Positions 1 to 5,756 of a stretch of DNA of 6,138 bases are shown piece after piece. Position numbers and translations under genes: made by a program. The DNA lies in assembly GCA_012841845.1 (NCBI GenBank), contig DUTZ01000524.1, forward strand, positions 1 to 6,138, given 5' to 3'. The notes under the pieces were generated by a model, which was not told where the DNA came from, ran no database searches, and worked only from the letters and a program-made list of their open reading frames with translations. This stretch comes from Actinomycetales bacterium (GTDB lineage Bacteria > Actinomycetota > Actinomycetes > Mycobacteriales > Mycobacteriaceae). The first letter of the stretch is position 1. Every line of letters starts with the position of its first letter.

Positions 1-384
1 GAGGACGCGGCCACCTCCGAGGACGACCCGTCGGCCCCGGACGCCGACGCCACGCTGCCCGCGGACGCGGACCTCGTCGTCACACCCGGGGCCGAGGACG
101 AGGCCGGCGGCGAACCGGACGCCGGCGCGGAGGGCAGCGACGGGGCCGACGCGGAGCCGCGCGAGTCCGTCGTCTCGCGGCTCACGCGTCGGCTCACCGA
201 CTTCGTCCGCACGCACGAGGACGCGGACGGAACACGTTCCAGGTCGGCCCTGCATAATGAGGACGTGGACGGCGACGTCGAGGACACGGCCGACGCCCGT
301 GAGGCGGCGGACACCCTTCGCCGTCGGAGCCGGATCCTGCGCCGGGACCGTTCCGCGCAGGAGTCGGACGACCCGGAGTCGTAA
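1..384 (+). CDS. C-terminal part of an acidic low-complexity protein (start outside window)
   Basis: A frame open from the first base ends at TAA 382-384 and gives 127 residues. Residues 1-56 are almost entirely Asp, Glu, Ala, Gly and Pro, which suggests a disordered acidic linker. Residues 57-72 (SVVSRLTRRLTDFVRT) could form a short amphipathic basic helix. A second acidic stretch follows, then an Arg-rich patch (RRRSRILRRDR, about residues 107-117) and an acidic end. No membrane segment or known motif is visible, so the family cannot be named; the defining domain lies upstream of the window. Codon third positions are mostly G/C, as in the following thiolase gene, which supports real coding. 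The gap to the thiolase start is 57 bp on the same strand, so co-transcription is possible. It could be the tail of a membrane or regulatory protein. Confidence 0.7.
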   Translation, partial: EDAATSEDDPSAPDADATLPADADLVVTPGAEDEAGGEPDAGAEGSDGADAEPRESVVSRLTRRLTDFVRTHEDADGTRSRSALHNEDVDGDVEDTADAREAADTLRRRSRILRRDRSAQESDDPES

Positions 385-428
385 CCGCCCACACCGCACT
401 CACCTGCACAGTTTTTCGCACCAGCAAC

Positions 429-435
429 GAAGGAG
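429..435 (+). promoter_or_regulatory. Ribosome binding site of the thiolase gene
   Basis: GAAGGAG lies 6 bases before ATG 442 and is close to a perfect anti-16S match. It fixes the start of the thiolase gene. The region before it (385-428) contains a short T run at 411-415 but no hairpin, so I see no terminator separating this gene from the upstream frame. Confidence 0.8.
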
Positions 436-441
436 CCTTCC

Positions 442-1662
442 ATGCCGGAAGCCGTGATCGTCTCGTACGCCCGTTCCCCGATCGGCCGCGCCAACAAGGG
501 GTCCCTGGTGGGCATCCGCTCGGACGACCTCACCGCGCAGATGGTCAAGGCCGCGCTGGACAAGGTCCCCGCGCTCGACCCGACCCAGGTCGACGACCTC
601 ATGCTCGGCTGCGGCCTGCCCGGCGGCCCGCAGGGCTTCAACATGGCCCGCGTCGTCTCCGTGCTCGCCGGCATGGACACCGTCCCCGGCACCACGGTGA
701 ACCGCTACTGCTCGTCGTCGCTGCAGACCACCCGCATGGCGCTGCACGCGATCAAGGCCGGCGAGGGCGACGTCTTCATCTCCGCCGGCGTCGAGACCGT
801 CTCCAACTTCGCCCAGGGCACGTCCGACCACATCCCGGACACCAAGAACCCGGCCTTCGCCGACGCCATGGCCCGCACCGAGAAGCGCGCCGAGGCCGGC
901 TCCGAGACCTGGACCGACCCGCGTGAGCAGGGCATCCTGCCGGACGTCTACATCCCCATGGGCCAGACCGCCGAGAACGTCGCGCAGATGACCGGCATCA
1001 CCCGCGAGGAGCAGGACCACTGGGGCGTGCGCTCGCAGAACCGCGCCGTCGAGGCCGTCGAGCGCGGCCACTTCGCCAACGAGATCACCCCGGTCACCAT
1101 GCCCGACGGCACCGTGGTCTCCGCCGACGACGGCCCGCGGCCCGGCACCACCTACGAGAAGGTCTCGCAGCTCAAGCCGGTCTTCCGCCCCGACGGCACC
1201 GTCGCCGCCGGCAACTGCTGCCCGCTCAACGACGGCGCGGCCGCGCTCGTGATCATGAGCGATGTCAAGGCCAAGGAGCTCGGCCTCACCCCGCTCGCGC
1301 GCGTCGTCTCCACCGGCGTGTCCGGCCTCTCGCCCGAGATCATGGGCCTCGGCCCGATCGAGGCCGTGAAGAACGCCCTGCGCATCGCCGGCAAGTCGAT
1401 CTCCGACATCGACCTGTTCGAGATCAACGAGGCGTTCGCCGTCCAGGTGCTCGGCTCCGCCCGCGAGCTGGGCATCGACGAGGACAAGCTCAACGTCAAC
1501 GGCGGCGCCATCGCGCTCGGCCACCCGTTCGGCATGACCGGCGCCCGCATCACCGCGTCGCTCATCAACAACCTGCAGGCCGAGGACAAGCAGTTCGGCG
1601 TCGAGACCATGTGTGTCGGCGGCGGCCAGGGCATGGCGATGGTGCTCGAGCGCCTGAGCTGA
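442..1662 (+). CDS. fadA3: Thiolase (acetyl-CoA C-acyltransferase), FadA3-like
   Basis: A complete 406-residue thiolase, the usual length for the family. Thiolases cleave 3-ketoacyl-CoA with CoA to give acetyl-CoA and a shortened acyl-CoA (beta-oxidation), or run in reverse to condense acyl-CoAs; they act in the cytoplasm. The nucleophile is Cys90 in VNRYCSSSLQ, where the commoner motif has CGSG or CSSG. The NEAFA motif is at 329-333, and GHPFGMTG at 360-367 carries the catalytic His361. The second active-site cysteine, Cys391, lies in CVGGGQGMA. No key residue is missing. The start is set by a strong SD six bases upstream. The gene converges on a small minus-strand gene, with two hairpins between them. 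The symbol rests on recalled similarity to M. tuberculosis Rv1074c and a nearby BaxI-type gene, so the thiolase call is much firmer than the symbol. Substrate chain length cannot be read from the sequence. Confidence 0.95.
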   Translation: MPEAVIVSYARSPIGRANKGSLVGIRSDDLTAQMVKAALDKVPALDPTQVDDLMLGCGLPGGPQGFNMARVVSVLAGMDTVPGTTVNRYCSSSLQTTRMALHAIKAGEGDVFISAGVETVSNFAQGTSDHIPDTKNPAFADAMARTEKRAEAGSETWTDPREQGILPDVYIPMGQTAENVAQMTGITREEQDHWGVRSQNRAVEAVERGHFANEITPVTMPDGTVVSADDGPRPGTTYEKVSQLKPVFRPDGTVAAGNCCPLNDGAAALVIMSDVKAKELGLTPLARVVSTGVSGLSPEIMGLGPIEAVKNALRIAGKSISDIDLFEINEAFAVQVLGSARELGIDEDKLNVNGGAIALGHPFGMTGARITASLINNLQAEDKQFGVETMCVGGGQGMAMVLERLS

Positions 1663-1708
1663 TCCCCCGCGGGCGGTGCGGCCAGCCTGCCCCGCGCGTT
1701 GTACGTCC

Positions 1709-1742
1709 GAGCCCCGCGCCTGTGTCGGCAGGTGCGGGGCTC
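1709..1742 (+). terminator. Hairpin terminator of the thiolase gene
   Basis: GAGCCCCGCGCCTG (1709-1722) pairs with CAGGTGCGGGGCTC (1729-1742) around the loop TGTCGG. This is a 14-bp stem with a single G-U pair, starting 46 bases after the thiolase stop. Only a weak T-containing tail (GTCATTTGTC) follows, which is common for terminators in GC-rich actinobacteria. The stem is nearly symmetric, so it could also act on transcripts arriving from the minus-strand gene. Confidence 0.75.
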
Positions 1743-1763
1743 GTCATTTGTCCGGTCTCGCGG

Positions 1764-1829
1764 ATTCACACGCTTGAGGATCATTCACACGGGAAATTTC
1801 CTGTGTGAATGCACCTCAGGCGTGTGGAT
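1764..1829. repeat. 66-bp nested palindrome with four ATTCACACG-like motifs
   Basis: The whole segment is one dyad centred between 1796 and 1797. The outer arms 1764-1779 and 1814-1829 pair over 16 positions (14 Watson-Crick, 2 G-U). A 2x2 mismatch follows, then the inner arms CATTCACAC (1782-1790) and GTGTGAATG (1803-1811) pair perfectly. After one mismatch comes the 10-bp palindrome GGAAATTTCC (1792-1801). Each arm contains the same motif twice, 19 bp apart: ATTCACACG at 1764 and 1783, and on the other strand ATTCACACA (1802-1810) and ATCCACACG (1821-1829). It lies 26 bp beyond the small minus-strand gene's stop and 21 bp beyond the thiolase terminator. A bidirectional or minus-strand terminator is the simplest reading. 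A protein-binding site is possible because the motif repeats at a regular spacing. The core is AT-rich compared with its surroundings. Confidence 0.8.
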
Positions 1830-1840
1830 GTGGGCGGGCC

Positions 1841-1864
1841 GGCTCAGATGCCTGCTCAGATGCC
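1841..1864. repeat. 12-bp tandem duplication across the small gene's stop codon
   Basis: GGCTCAGATGCC (1841-1852) is followed directly by TGCTCAGATGCC (1853-1864), matching at 11 of 12 positions. On the minus strand this reads GGC ATC TGA GCA GGC ATC TGA, so the duplication doubles the last two codons and the stop of the small protein in the same frame. Confidence 0.75.
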
Positions 1865-2053
1865 GGCCTGGTCCAGCAGGCCGCTGCCCACGGCGAACGG
1901 GATGAGGGCGATCCCCACCGACGCGTTGTCGTAGACGACCTGCTCGAAGTCGCTCCCCACGGCCGAGCTCGCGGCGGCCAGGCCGGTGACGGCGGCGTCG
2001 AACAGGTCGGCCAGGAAGCCGCCGATGGAGCCGGACGGACGCGTGGGCATCAT
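1856..2053 (-). CDS. Small 65-aa hypothetical protein
   Basis: The 65-residue frame starts at ATG 2053-2051. A second ATG follows directly, so a 64-aa form is possible. GAGGA lies about 8-9 bases upstream (plus-strand TCCTC 2062-2066) and supports this start over the longer frame, whose upstream extension is Arg/Cys-rich and unlike protein. The product begins MMPTRPSGSIGGFLADLFDA, has two mildly hydrophobic stretches (about residues 10-32 and 45-60) and ends LLDQAGI. It contains conserved-looking acidic and aromatic residues (DFEQVVYD, residues 35-42). No signal peptide or clear transmembrane helix is present. I do not recognise the family. The gene stands alone: it is 319 bp downstream of the BaxI gene on the same strand, with a strong hairpin between them, and it converges on the thiolase. 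Its upstream region carries a repeat cluster that may control it. Confidence 0.6.
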   Translation of the reverse strand: MMPTRPSGSIGGFLADLFDAAVTGLAAASSAVGSDFEQVVYDNASVGIALIPFAVGSGLLDQAGI

Positions 2054-2113
2054 GGTGAGTTCCTCTCGTCGCGGGATGTGACGGGGCGCCACGTTACTCC
2101 GCGAGCGCCGACA

Positions 2114-2263
2114 GCGGTTCCGCTTCCGCCGGTCGAGCGTCCGGCCATGGGGCTTCTGGCGGTTGTGCTTCCGATTCGTCGGCGCCCCGCCCGGTTGCGC
2201 TTCCGTTCGACGACACAACGGATGCACAACCCCCGCGCCGGGCGACGAAAGGGGTGCACAACC
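2114..2263. repeat. Cluster of short GGTT-N2-GC repeats upstream of the small gene
   Basis: Three plus-strand copies share CGGTTNNGCTTCCG: 2114-2128 (GCGGTTCCGCTTCCG), 2159-2173 (GCGGTTGTGCTTCCG) and 2191-2205 (CCGGTTGCGCTTCCG). Their starts are 45 and 32 bp apart. Two inverted partial copies follow, TGCACAACC at 2223-2231 and 2255-2263, 32 bp apart; their reverse complement GGTTGTGCA matches the core of the middle direct copy. The cluster lies 61-210 bp upstream of the small gene's start, within the 319-bp gene-free stretch 2054-2372. Binding sites for a regulator are one reading. Decayed repeat units are another. I see no convincing -35/-10 pair here. Confidence 0.5.
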
Positions 2264-2295
2264 GCCGCGGGCCGACCTGCCCGCCCCCGACATCG

Positions 2296-2337
2296 CCGCG
2301 GCCCCGGCCTCCCTGGGTCAGGGTGCCGGGGCCGCGG
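2296..2337 (-). terminator. Strong GC hairpin, likely terminator of the BaxI gene
   Basis: CCGCGGCCCCGGC (2296-2308) pairs perfectly over 13 bp with GCCGGGGCCGCGG (2325-2337). After a small internal loop, CCCTG (2311-2315) pairs with CAGGG (2319-2323) around a 3-base tip. It begins 35 bases past the stop of the minus-strand membrane-protein gene. No T run follows on the minus strand, as is typical for actinobacterial terminators. Confidence 0.7.
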
Positions 2338-2372
2338 ACGCGCTGCGCGCGAGGTGCGTGCCGACCGGATGG

Positions 2373-3266
2373 TCAGTCGCGGAAGTAGCTCATGAGGCGC
2401 AGGATCTCGATGTACAGCCAGACCAGCGTCACGGCCAGGCCCAGGGCCACGCCCCACGCCATCGTGGCCGGGGCGCCGGCGCGGATCAGGCGATCGGCGT
2501 TGTCGAAGTCCAGCAGGAAGCTGAAGGCGGCGATGCCGATGCAGATCAGCGAGAAGACGATCGCGATGGGGCCGCCGTCGCGCAGCGGGTTGAAGCCGAA
2601 CAGCAGGTGGCCGAAGAGGTTGCCCAGCATGAGGACCAGGACGCCGATGAGGGCGGCGGTCATGAAGCGCGTGAACTTGGGGGTCACGCGGACGGCGCCG
2701 GTCTTGTAGACGAAGAGCATTCCGGCGAACACGCCGAAGGTGGCGAGCACGGCCTGCCCGATGAGGACGCCCGCGCCGGCACCGGCGATGTCGAAGGTGA
2801 ACACCATGGACACGGCGCCCACGAACAGGCCCTCGAACACGGCGAAGATCATGGTCACCGGCGCGGAGTCCATCTTCTTGCCGAAGGTGGCCACGAGGAC
2901 GGTGATGAAGCCGCCGATGCCGCCCACGAGGAGCAGCGGCAGCGCCAGCGCCGGGTTGGAGTTGGCGAGGAAGAACGCGACGATCGCGACCACGCCGATC
3001 ACGCCGAGCGTGATGGAGGTCTTGGTGACGACGTCGTCGATCGTCATGGGGCGCATGTCGGCGTCGGAGCCGACACCCGCGTGGGCCTGCGGAGCGCCGA
3101 AGCCCTGGTCGTAGCCCAGCTGGCCGTAACCGGCCTGGCCGCCGAAGCCCTGCTGGCCGTACTGGCCCTGCTGGAACGCGGCGCGGTTGGCGCCGCCGAA
3201 CTGGGTGGCTCCGCGCGCACTGGATTCGGACAGTGAGCTGAAGACCGGGTTGCTGCTGCTGCGCAT
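2373..3266 (-). CDS. Bax inhibitor-1/YccA family membrane protein (BaxI_1 type)
   Basis: The 297-residue integral membrane protein belongs to the Bax inhibitor-1 superfamily, which is linked to membrane stress and, in some members (YetJ), to pH-dependent calcium leak. Its bacterial role is otherwise unclear. The start is ATG 3266-3264, with GAAGGGA about 6-7 bases upstream; the earlier in-frame ATG at 3323 lacks such a site. Residues 1-75 are cytoplasmic-looking, with a Gly/Gln/Tyr-rich section (about 33-58) built on GQ-YG and GYGQ units. Seven hydrophobic segments follow at roughly 84-101, 106-126, 136-157, 163-186, 200-224, 233-252 and 267-289. The C-terminal pattern LLDFDNADRLIRAGAP...WLYIEILRLMSYFRD is typical of the actinobacterial branch. 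Asp253/Asp255 and Glu287 are membrane-embedded acidic candidates, but equivalence to the YetJ sensor pair is only a guess. The gene has its own likely stress promoter at 3347-3373 and a downstream hairpin, so it is probably monocistronic. Confidence 0.93.
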   Translation of the reverse strand: MRSSSNPVFSSLSESSARGATQFGGANRAAFQQGQYGQQGFGGQAGYGQLGYDQGFGAPQAHAGVGSDADMRPMTIDDVVTKTSITLGVIGVVAIVAFFLANSNPALALPLLLVGGIGGFITVLVATFGKKMDSAPVTMIFAVFEGLFVGAVSMVFTFDIAGAGAGVLIGQAVLATFGVFAGMLFVYKTGAVRVTPKFTRFMTAALIGVLVLMLGNLFGHLLFGFNPLRDGGPIAIVFSLICIGIAAFSFLLDFDNADRLIRAGAPATMAWGVALGLAVTLVWLYIEILRLMSYFRD

Positions 3267-3346
3267 CGAGGTCCCTTCGAGTTTGTCGGGGAAGGTCGGT
3301 ATCGAGAGTCCCCGCCGGGTCACCGACGAATCACTCGTACATGTGG

Positions 3347-3373
3347 AACGCGCCGGAGTTGACGCTTGTTCCC
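3347..3373 (-). promoter_or_regulatory. Candidate SigH/SigE-type (ECF stress sigma) promoter of the BaxI gene
   Basis: On the minus strand, GGGAACA (3373-3367) is followed after 16 bases by CGTT (3350-3347). This fits the actinobacterial stress-sigma pattern GGAA(C/T)-N16-19-(C)GTT. Transcription would start near 3340, leaving a leader of about 70 bases before ATG 3266. A TTGACC at 3382-3377 has no matching -10 for the housekeeping sigma factor. Confidence 0.5.
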
Positions 3374-3432
3374 GATGGTCAATGATTTCTCAGGAAACGT
3401 CCCGCCCCCGGCCCTCAGTGCGCCCCGGCCCC

Positions 3433-4533
3433 TCACTCCGCCATGTGCAGGTAGTCGCGGAAGCCGGAGGGGTCGTGGCGGCCCATGGAGGCGTGCTCGA
3501 ACATGCCCCAGCCCTCGTCGCTGCCGAGCCGGGCGCGCGCGATGTGGTCGAGCACGCCGTAGGGGAACATCGAGACGTGCTCGGGCGCGGTGAGGTCGTA
3601 TTCCACCGACTCCGACCAGCCGCGGCCCTTCCACTGCCCGTGCGTCCAGCGGGTGTCGCCCACGTAGCCGCAGCCCTGGGCCAGGGGCACGAAGCCCAGG
3701 GTCTCCACCTCGAGCAGCAGCGGCTCCCCCGCCGGCGTGGTGAGGTGCACGCGCGCGGACTCGGGGTGCCGGGTGCCGGGTCGGTAGGCGATCTCGATGC
3801 GCGGCCAGCCGAGCTGCTCCACGCGGCCGTCGTCCCACACGCGCGAGGCGTGGTTCAGGGTCCGGTGGCCGTCGACGTGCTCCTGCATGATGAGCAGCAG
3901 CATGTACCGCTCGAAGCGCAGCGGGACGTAGGTCCACCAGAAGCCCTCGCGGGGCTCGTCGGCGAGCCGCCCGGCGGGGTCGGGGTCGCCGCTGGAGCGG
4001 ATCCCCCAGGACCGGTCGCGGGTGCCCACCCATTCCGCCGGGTCCACGACGAACTCCTCGCCGTCGACGAGCAGCGACCCCGACCACGTGCCGACCTGCG
4101 CGAACCTGCTGGCGTCGAGGATGGGGCGCGGGCCGTCCATGAGGATGTGGCGCTCCTCGAGCGCGGCGTCGAAGCTGCCCTCCCACCGCAGGTCGCAGGA
4201 CAGGTCGGGGTGTTCGCAGACCACGCGCAGGCGGCGCAGCGGTTCGAGGACCTCGATGCGGTAGCCGCCGACGCGCGCCTCGAGGCCGCGCTCGTCGATC
4301 GCGTCGGAGAAGCGGACCGCGCGCTGGACGTCGCCCCGCCGGACGGTGGCGAAGGCGTCCACCACGCCGAGGTTGGGGTACACGCCCCAGCCGGTCACCA
4401 GGAAGACGCGGCCGGTGCGGTCGTGGGCGTTGAGGTAGTAGCGGTCGTAGAAGTTCTTGTCAGTGGTGTCGACCTGCGCCATCGACAGCGGCGTCTGGTG
4501 GACGGGGTACTCGTCGAGCGGGACGGGCTTCAC
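3433..4533 (-). CDS. AttH/CrtC lipocalin-like protein (DUF7064/DUF7065-like), copy A
   Basis: A 366-residue protein read from GTG 4533-4531, with AAAGGG (4546-4541) seven bases upstream. An ATG at 4593 would add 20 Arg/Pro-rich residues and lacks a comparable SD, so I reject it. The protein is rich in beta-type sequence with no signal peptide or membrane helix. Motifs in order: DRYY (30-33), YPNLG (52-56), EPLRRLRV (97-104), TRDRSWGIR (171-179), FWWTYVPL (198-205) and GRGWSESVEYD (303-313). The order matches proteins of the AttH/hydroxyneurosporene-hydratase (CrtC) fold, which bind or modify hydrophobic ligands such as carotenoids; family naming is from memory. RDRSWG has Arg where the usual motif has His (RDHSWG). 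It is divergent from and distantly similar to the gene at 4734. The BaxI gene is downstream on the same strand but 166 bp away and has its own promoter candidate. The substrate is unknown. Confidence 0.75.
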   Translation of the reverse strand: MKPVPLDEYPVHQTPLSMAQVDTTDKNFYDRYYLNAHDRTGRVFLVTGWGVYPNLGVVDAFATVRRGDVQRAVRFSDAIDERGLEARVGGYRIEVLEPLRRLRVVCEHPDLSCDLRWEGSFDAALEERHILMDGPRPILDASRFAQVGTWSGSLLVDGEEFVVDPAEWVGTRDRSWGIRSSGDPDPAGRLADEPREGFWWTYVPLRFERYMLLLIMQEHVDGHRTLNHASRVWDDGRVEQLGWPRIEIAYRPGTRHPESARVHLTTPAGEPLLLEVETLGFVPLAQGCGYVGDTRWTHGQWKGRGWSESVEYDLTAPEHVSMFPYGVLDHIARARLGSDEGWGMFEHASMGRHDPSGFRDYLHMAE

Positions 4534-4733
4534 GGCAGGGCCCTTTCGTCGCGGTGGGCGCCGGGTGGCGCGTGGGTGGTGGGTGCCCTCCATGGTCGAC
4601 GACGACGAGGTCGTCCGTTGCCGAATCGACGCGTGTCAGAAATGGCCGGCCGGTTCCGGTGAACAGCCCTCCCCCGCCCGGCGCGGTGGCCGATGATGGG
4701 CGCACACGATCCCGCGACGGAAGGCGCCCCGAG
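4534..4733. promoter_or_regulatory. Shared 200-bp control region of the divergent lipocalin-like pair
   Basis: This region separates the two divergent starts and holds both ribosome binding sites (4541-4546 for the left gene, GGAAGG about 4719-4724 for the right). A small inverted repeat, GACGAC-GAG-GTCGTC, lies at 4601-4615, and a GC-rich CCGG-TT-CCGG element at about 4650-4659. On the minus strand CTGACA (4639-4634) resembles a -35 box, but no good -10 follows at normal spacing. I could not identify a convincing promoter in either direction, so shared regulation is inferred from geometry alone. Confidence 0.4.
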
Positions 4734-5714
4734 ATGTCCGAGACGAGTCACGACGACGAGGTGTCCGCCGAGAAGCCCCGACCCCTGCGCGTGGACCCGG
4801 CCGACGAGGGCGCGCATTCGCCCGACCCGGACGATCGCCTGTGGTCGGAGAGCTACTACGCGGACGCGATCAGCGACGACGGCAGGATCGGCGTGTACGC
4901 CCGCCTCGGCGACACACCCAATCTCGGGGTCGCGCTCATGTCGTTCGCGATCGTGCGTCCCGGGATGCCGTCGATCATCCTGTCCGATCCGCAGGCGCCG
5001 CTGCCGGTTCGCGAGGAGCTGACGTACACCGTGGAGGCCGGCGACTACACGGCCATCTTCGAGACCGTCGAGCCTCTACGGACGTATCGCGTGGTCGTCG
5101 ACGGCACCGCCCACACCTATCCGGACCCCGGCGCGATCCTGCGCGGCGAGCCCGGCAGGCCCACCCGGGTGCGCGCCGAGCTGACGTGGGTCACCGACGG
5201 CATCGACTACCAGTGGACCGTGACCACCCGCTACGAGATGCCGTGCCGCGTCACCGGCACCGTGACGATCGACGGCGAGGAGGTCCCCTTTGCCGGCGAC
5301 GGTCAGCGCGACCATTCGTGGGCCAACCGCGACTGGTGGGGGCTGCCGTGGATGTGGAACGCCTTCCGGCTCGATGACGGCGAGGGGTTCACCGCCGGGA
5401 CCAAGGTCCATTCGGTGGTGATGCGCGACATGCCCTTCGCCTTTGGCTACGTCCAGAAGGGCGATGCGATCACCGAGCTCGGCGAGGGGTCGAGCATCGA
5501 GGAGTACGACGGCGACGGCCGCCTGACCCGCGCCGAGTTCACGCTCGCGGACGTGGACCTGAGCTTCACCGTGGAGCCGCTGGCCTACGGCAACATCCTG
5601 CTGGTCTCCGAGGAGGGCAGGGTCGCCCACTTCGTGCGCGCCATGGCGGACTTCGCCGCCTCCGACGGGCGCCGCGGGCGCGGCTGGATCGAGTGGGAGT
5701 TCGTGCTGGACTGA
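4734..5714 (+). CDS. AttH/CrtC lipocalin-like protein (DUF7064/DUF7065-like), copy B
   Basis: A 326-residue protein from ATG 4734, chosen because GGAAGG lies 9-10 bases upstream. The open frame extends back to 4554, but that stretch is Arg/Pro-rich and covers the divergent control region. Residues 1-35 are a charged, probably disordered leader. Motifs follow in the same order as in the divergent neighbour: ESYYADA (39-45), TPNLGVA (61-67), VEPLRTYRVVV (112-122), QRDHSWANRDWW (191-202), WMWNAF (206-211) and RGRGWIEWEF (314-323). RDHSW-x2-RDWW and the terminal GRGWIEWE are hallmarks, as I recall them, of AttH/CrtC lipocalin-like proteins. These are two-lobed beta-barrel proteins linked to hydrophobic ligands and, in CrtC, to hydration of carotenoid double bonds. 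It has no signal peptide, so it is probably cytoplasmic. The reaction and substrate cannot be assigned. No clear terminator follows the stop, and a RhuM-type gene starts 42 bp later. Confidence 0.78.
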   Translation: MSETSHDDEVSAEKPRPLRVDPADEGAHSPDPDDRLWSESYYADAISDDGRIGVYARLGDTPNLGVALMSFAIVRPGMPSIILSDPQAPLPVREELTYTVEAGDYTAIFETVEPLRTYRVVVDGTAHTYPDPGAILRGEPGRPTRVRAELTWVTDGIDYQWTVTTRYEMPCRVTGTVTIDGEEVPFAGDGQRDHSWANRDWWGLPWMWNAFRLDDGEGFTAGTKVHSVVMRDMPFAFGYVQKGDAITELGEGSSIEEYDGDGRLTRAEFTLADVDLSFTVEPLAYGNILLVSEEGRVAHFVRAMADFAASDGRRGRGWIEWEFVLD

Positions 5715-5743
5715 CTGGAGCCAGCGGTGTCCGACCGTCGTGG

Positions 5744-5749
5744 AATGAT
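5744..5749 (+). promoter_or_regulatory. Possible -10 box for leaderless expression of the RhuM-type gene
   Basis: AATGAT ends seven bases before ATG 5757, the spacing expected when transcription starts at the start codon itself. Leaderless genes are common in actinobacteria. The seven intervening bases (GCGGGAC) make a poor SD. No -35 match is evident, so this is weak. Confidence 0.25.
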
Positions 5750-5756
5750 GCGGGAC

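Noticed and set aside
229..240. GGAACACGTTCC as a stress promoter or operator
   Set aside because: It lies inside coding sequence, the arms are only 5 bp, and no gene starts nearby in either direction.
400..1524. Long minus-strand open frame opposite the thiolase gene
   Set aside because: It is rich in Gly, Ala, His, Asp and Arg with no motif, as expected from the antisense of a G/C-ending gene. The plus-strand thiolase has all catalytic motifs.
1764..1829. DnaA boxes or a replication origin
   Set aside because: ATCCACACG and ATTCACA resemble TTATCCACA only partly (about 6-7 of 9). There is no AT-rich unwinding region and no dnaA/dnaN context.
2163..3236. Plus-strand open frame opposite the BaxI gene
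   Set aside because: Its Glu/His/Asp/Gly-rich sequence is the antisense image of membrane helices. The minus-strand reading has seven clean hydrophobic segments.
4534..4593. ATG 4593 as the start of lipocalin-like copy A
   Set aside because: The added 20 residues are Arg/Pro-rich and no good SD precedes it. GTG 4533 has AAAGGG at seven bases.
3187..4662. Plus-strand 491-codon open frame
   Set aside because: It lies opposite the BaxI start and the lipocalin-like gene. Its composition is repetitive Val/Ala/Arg/His with no motif and no SD.
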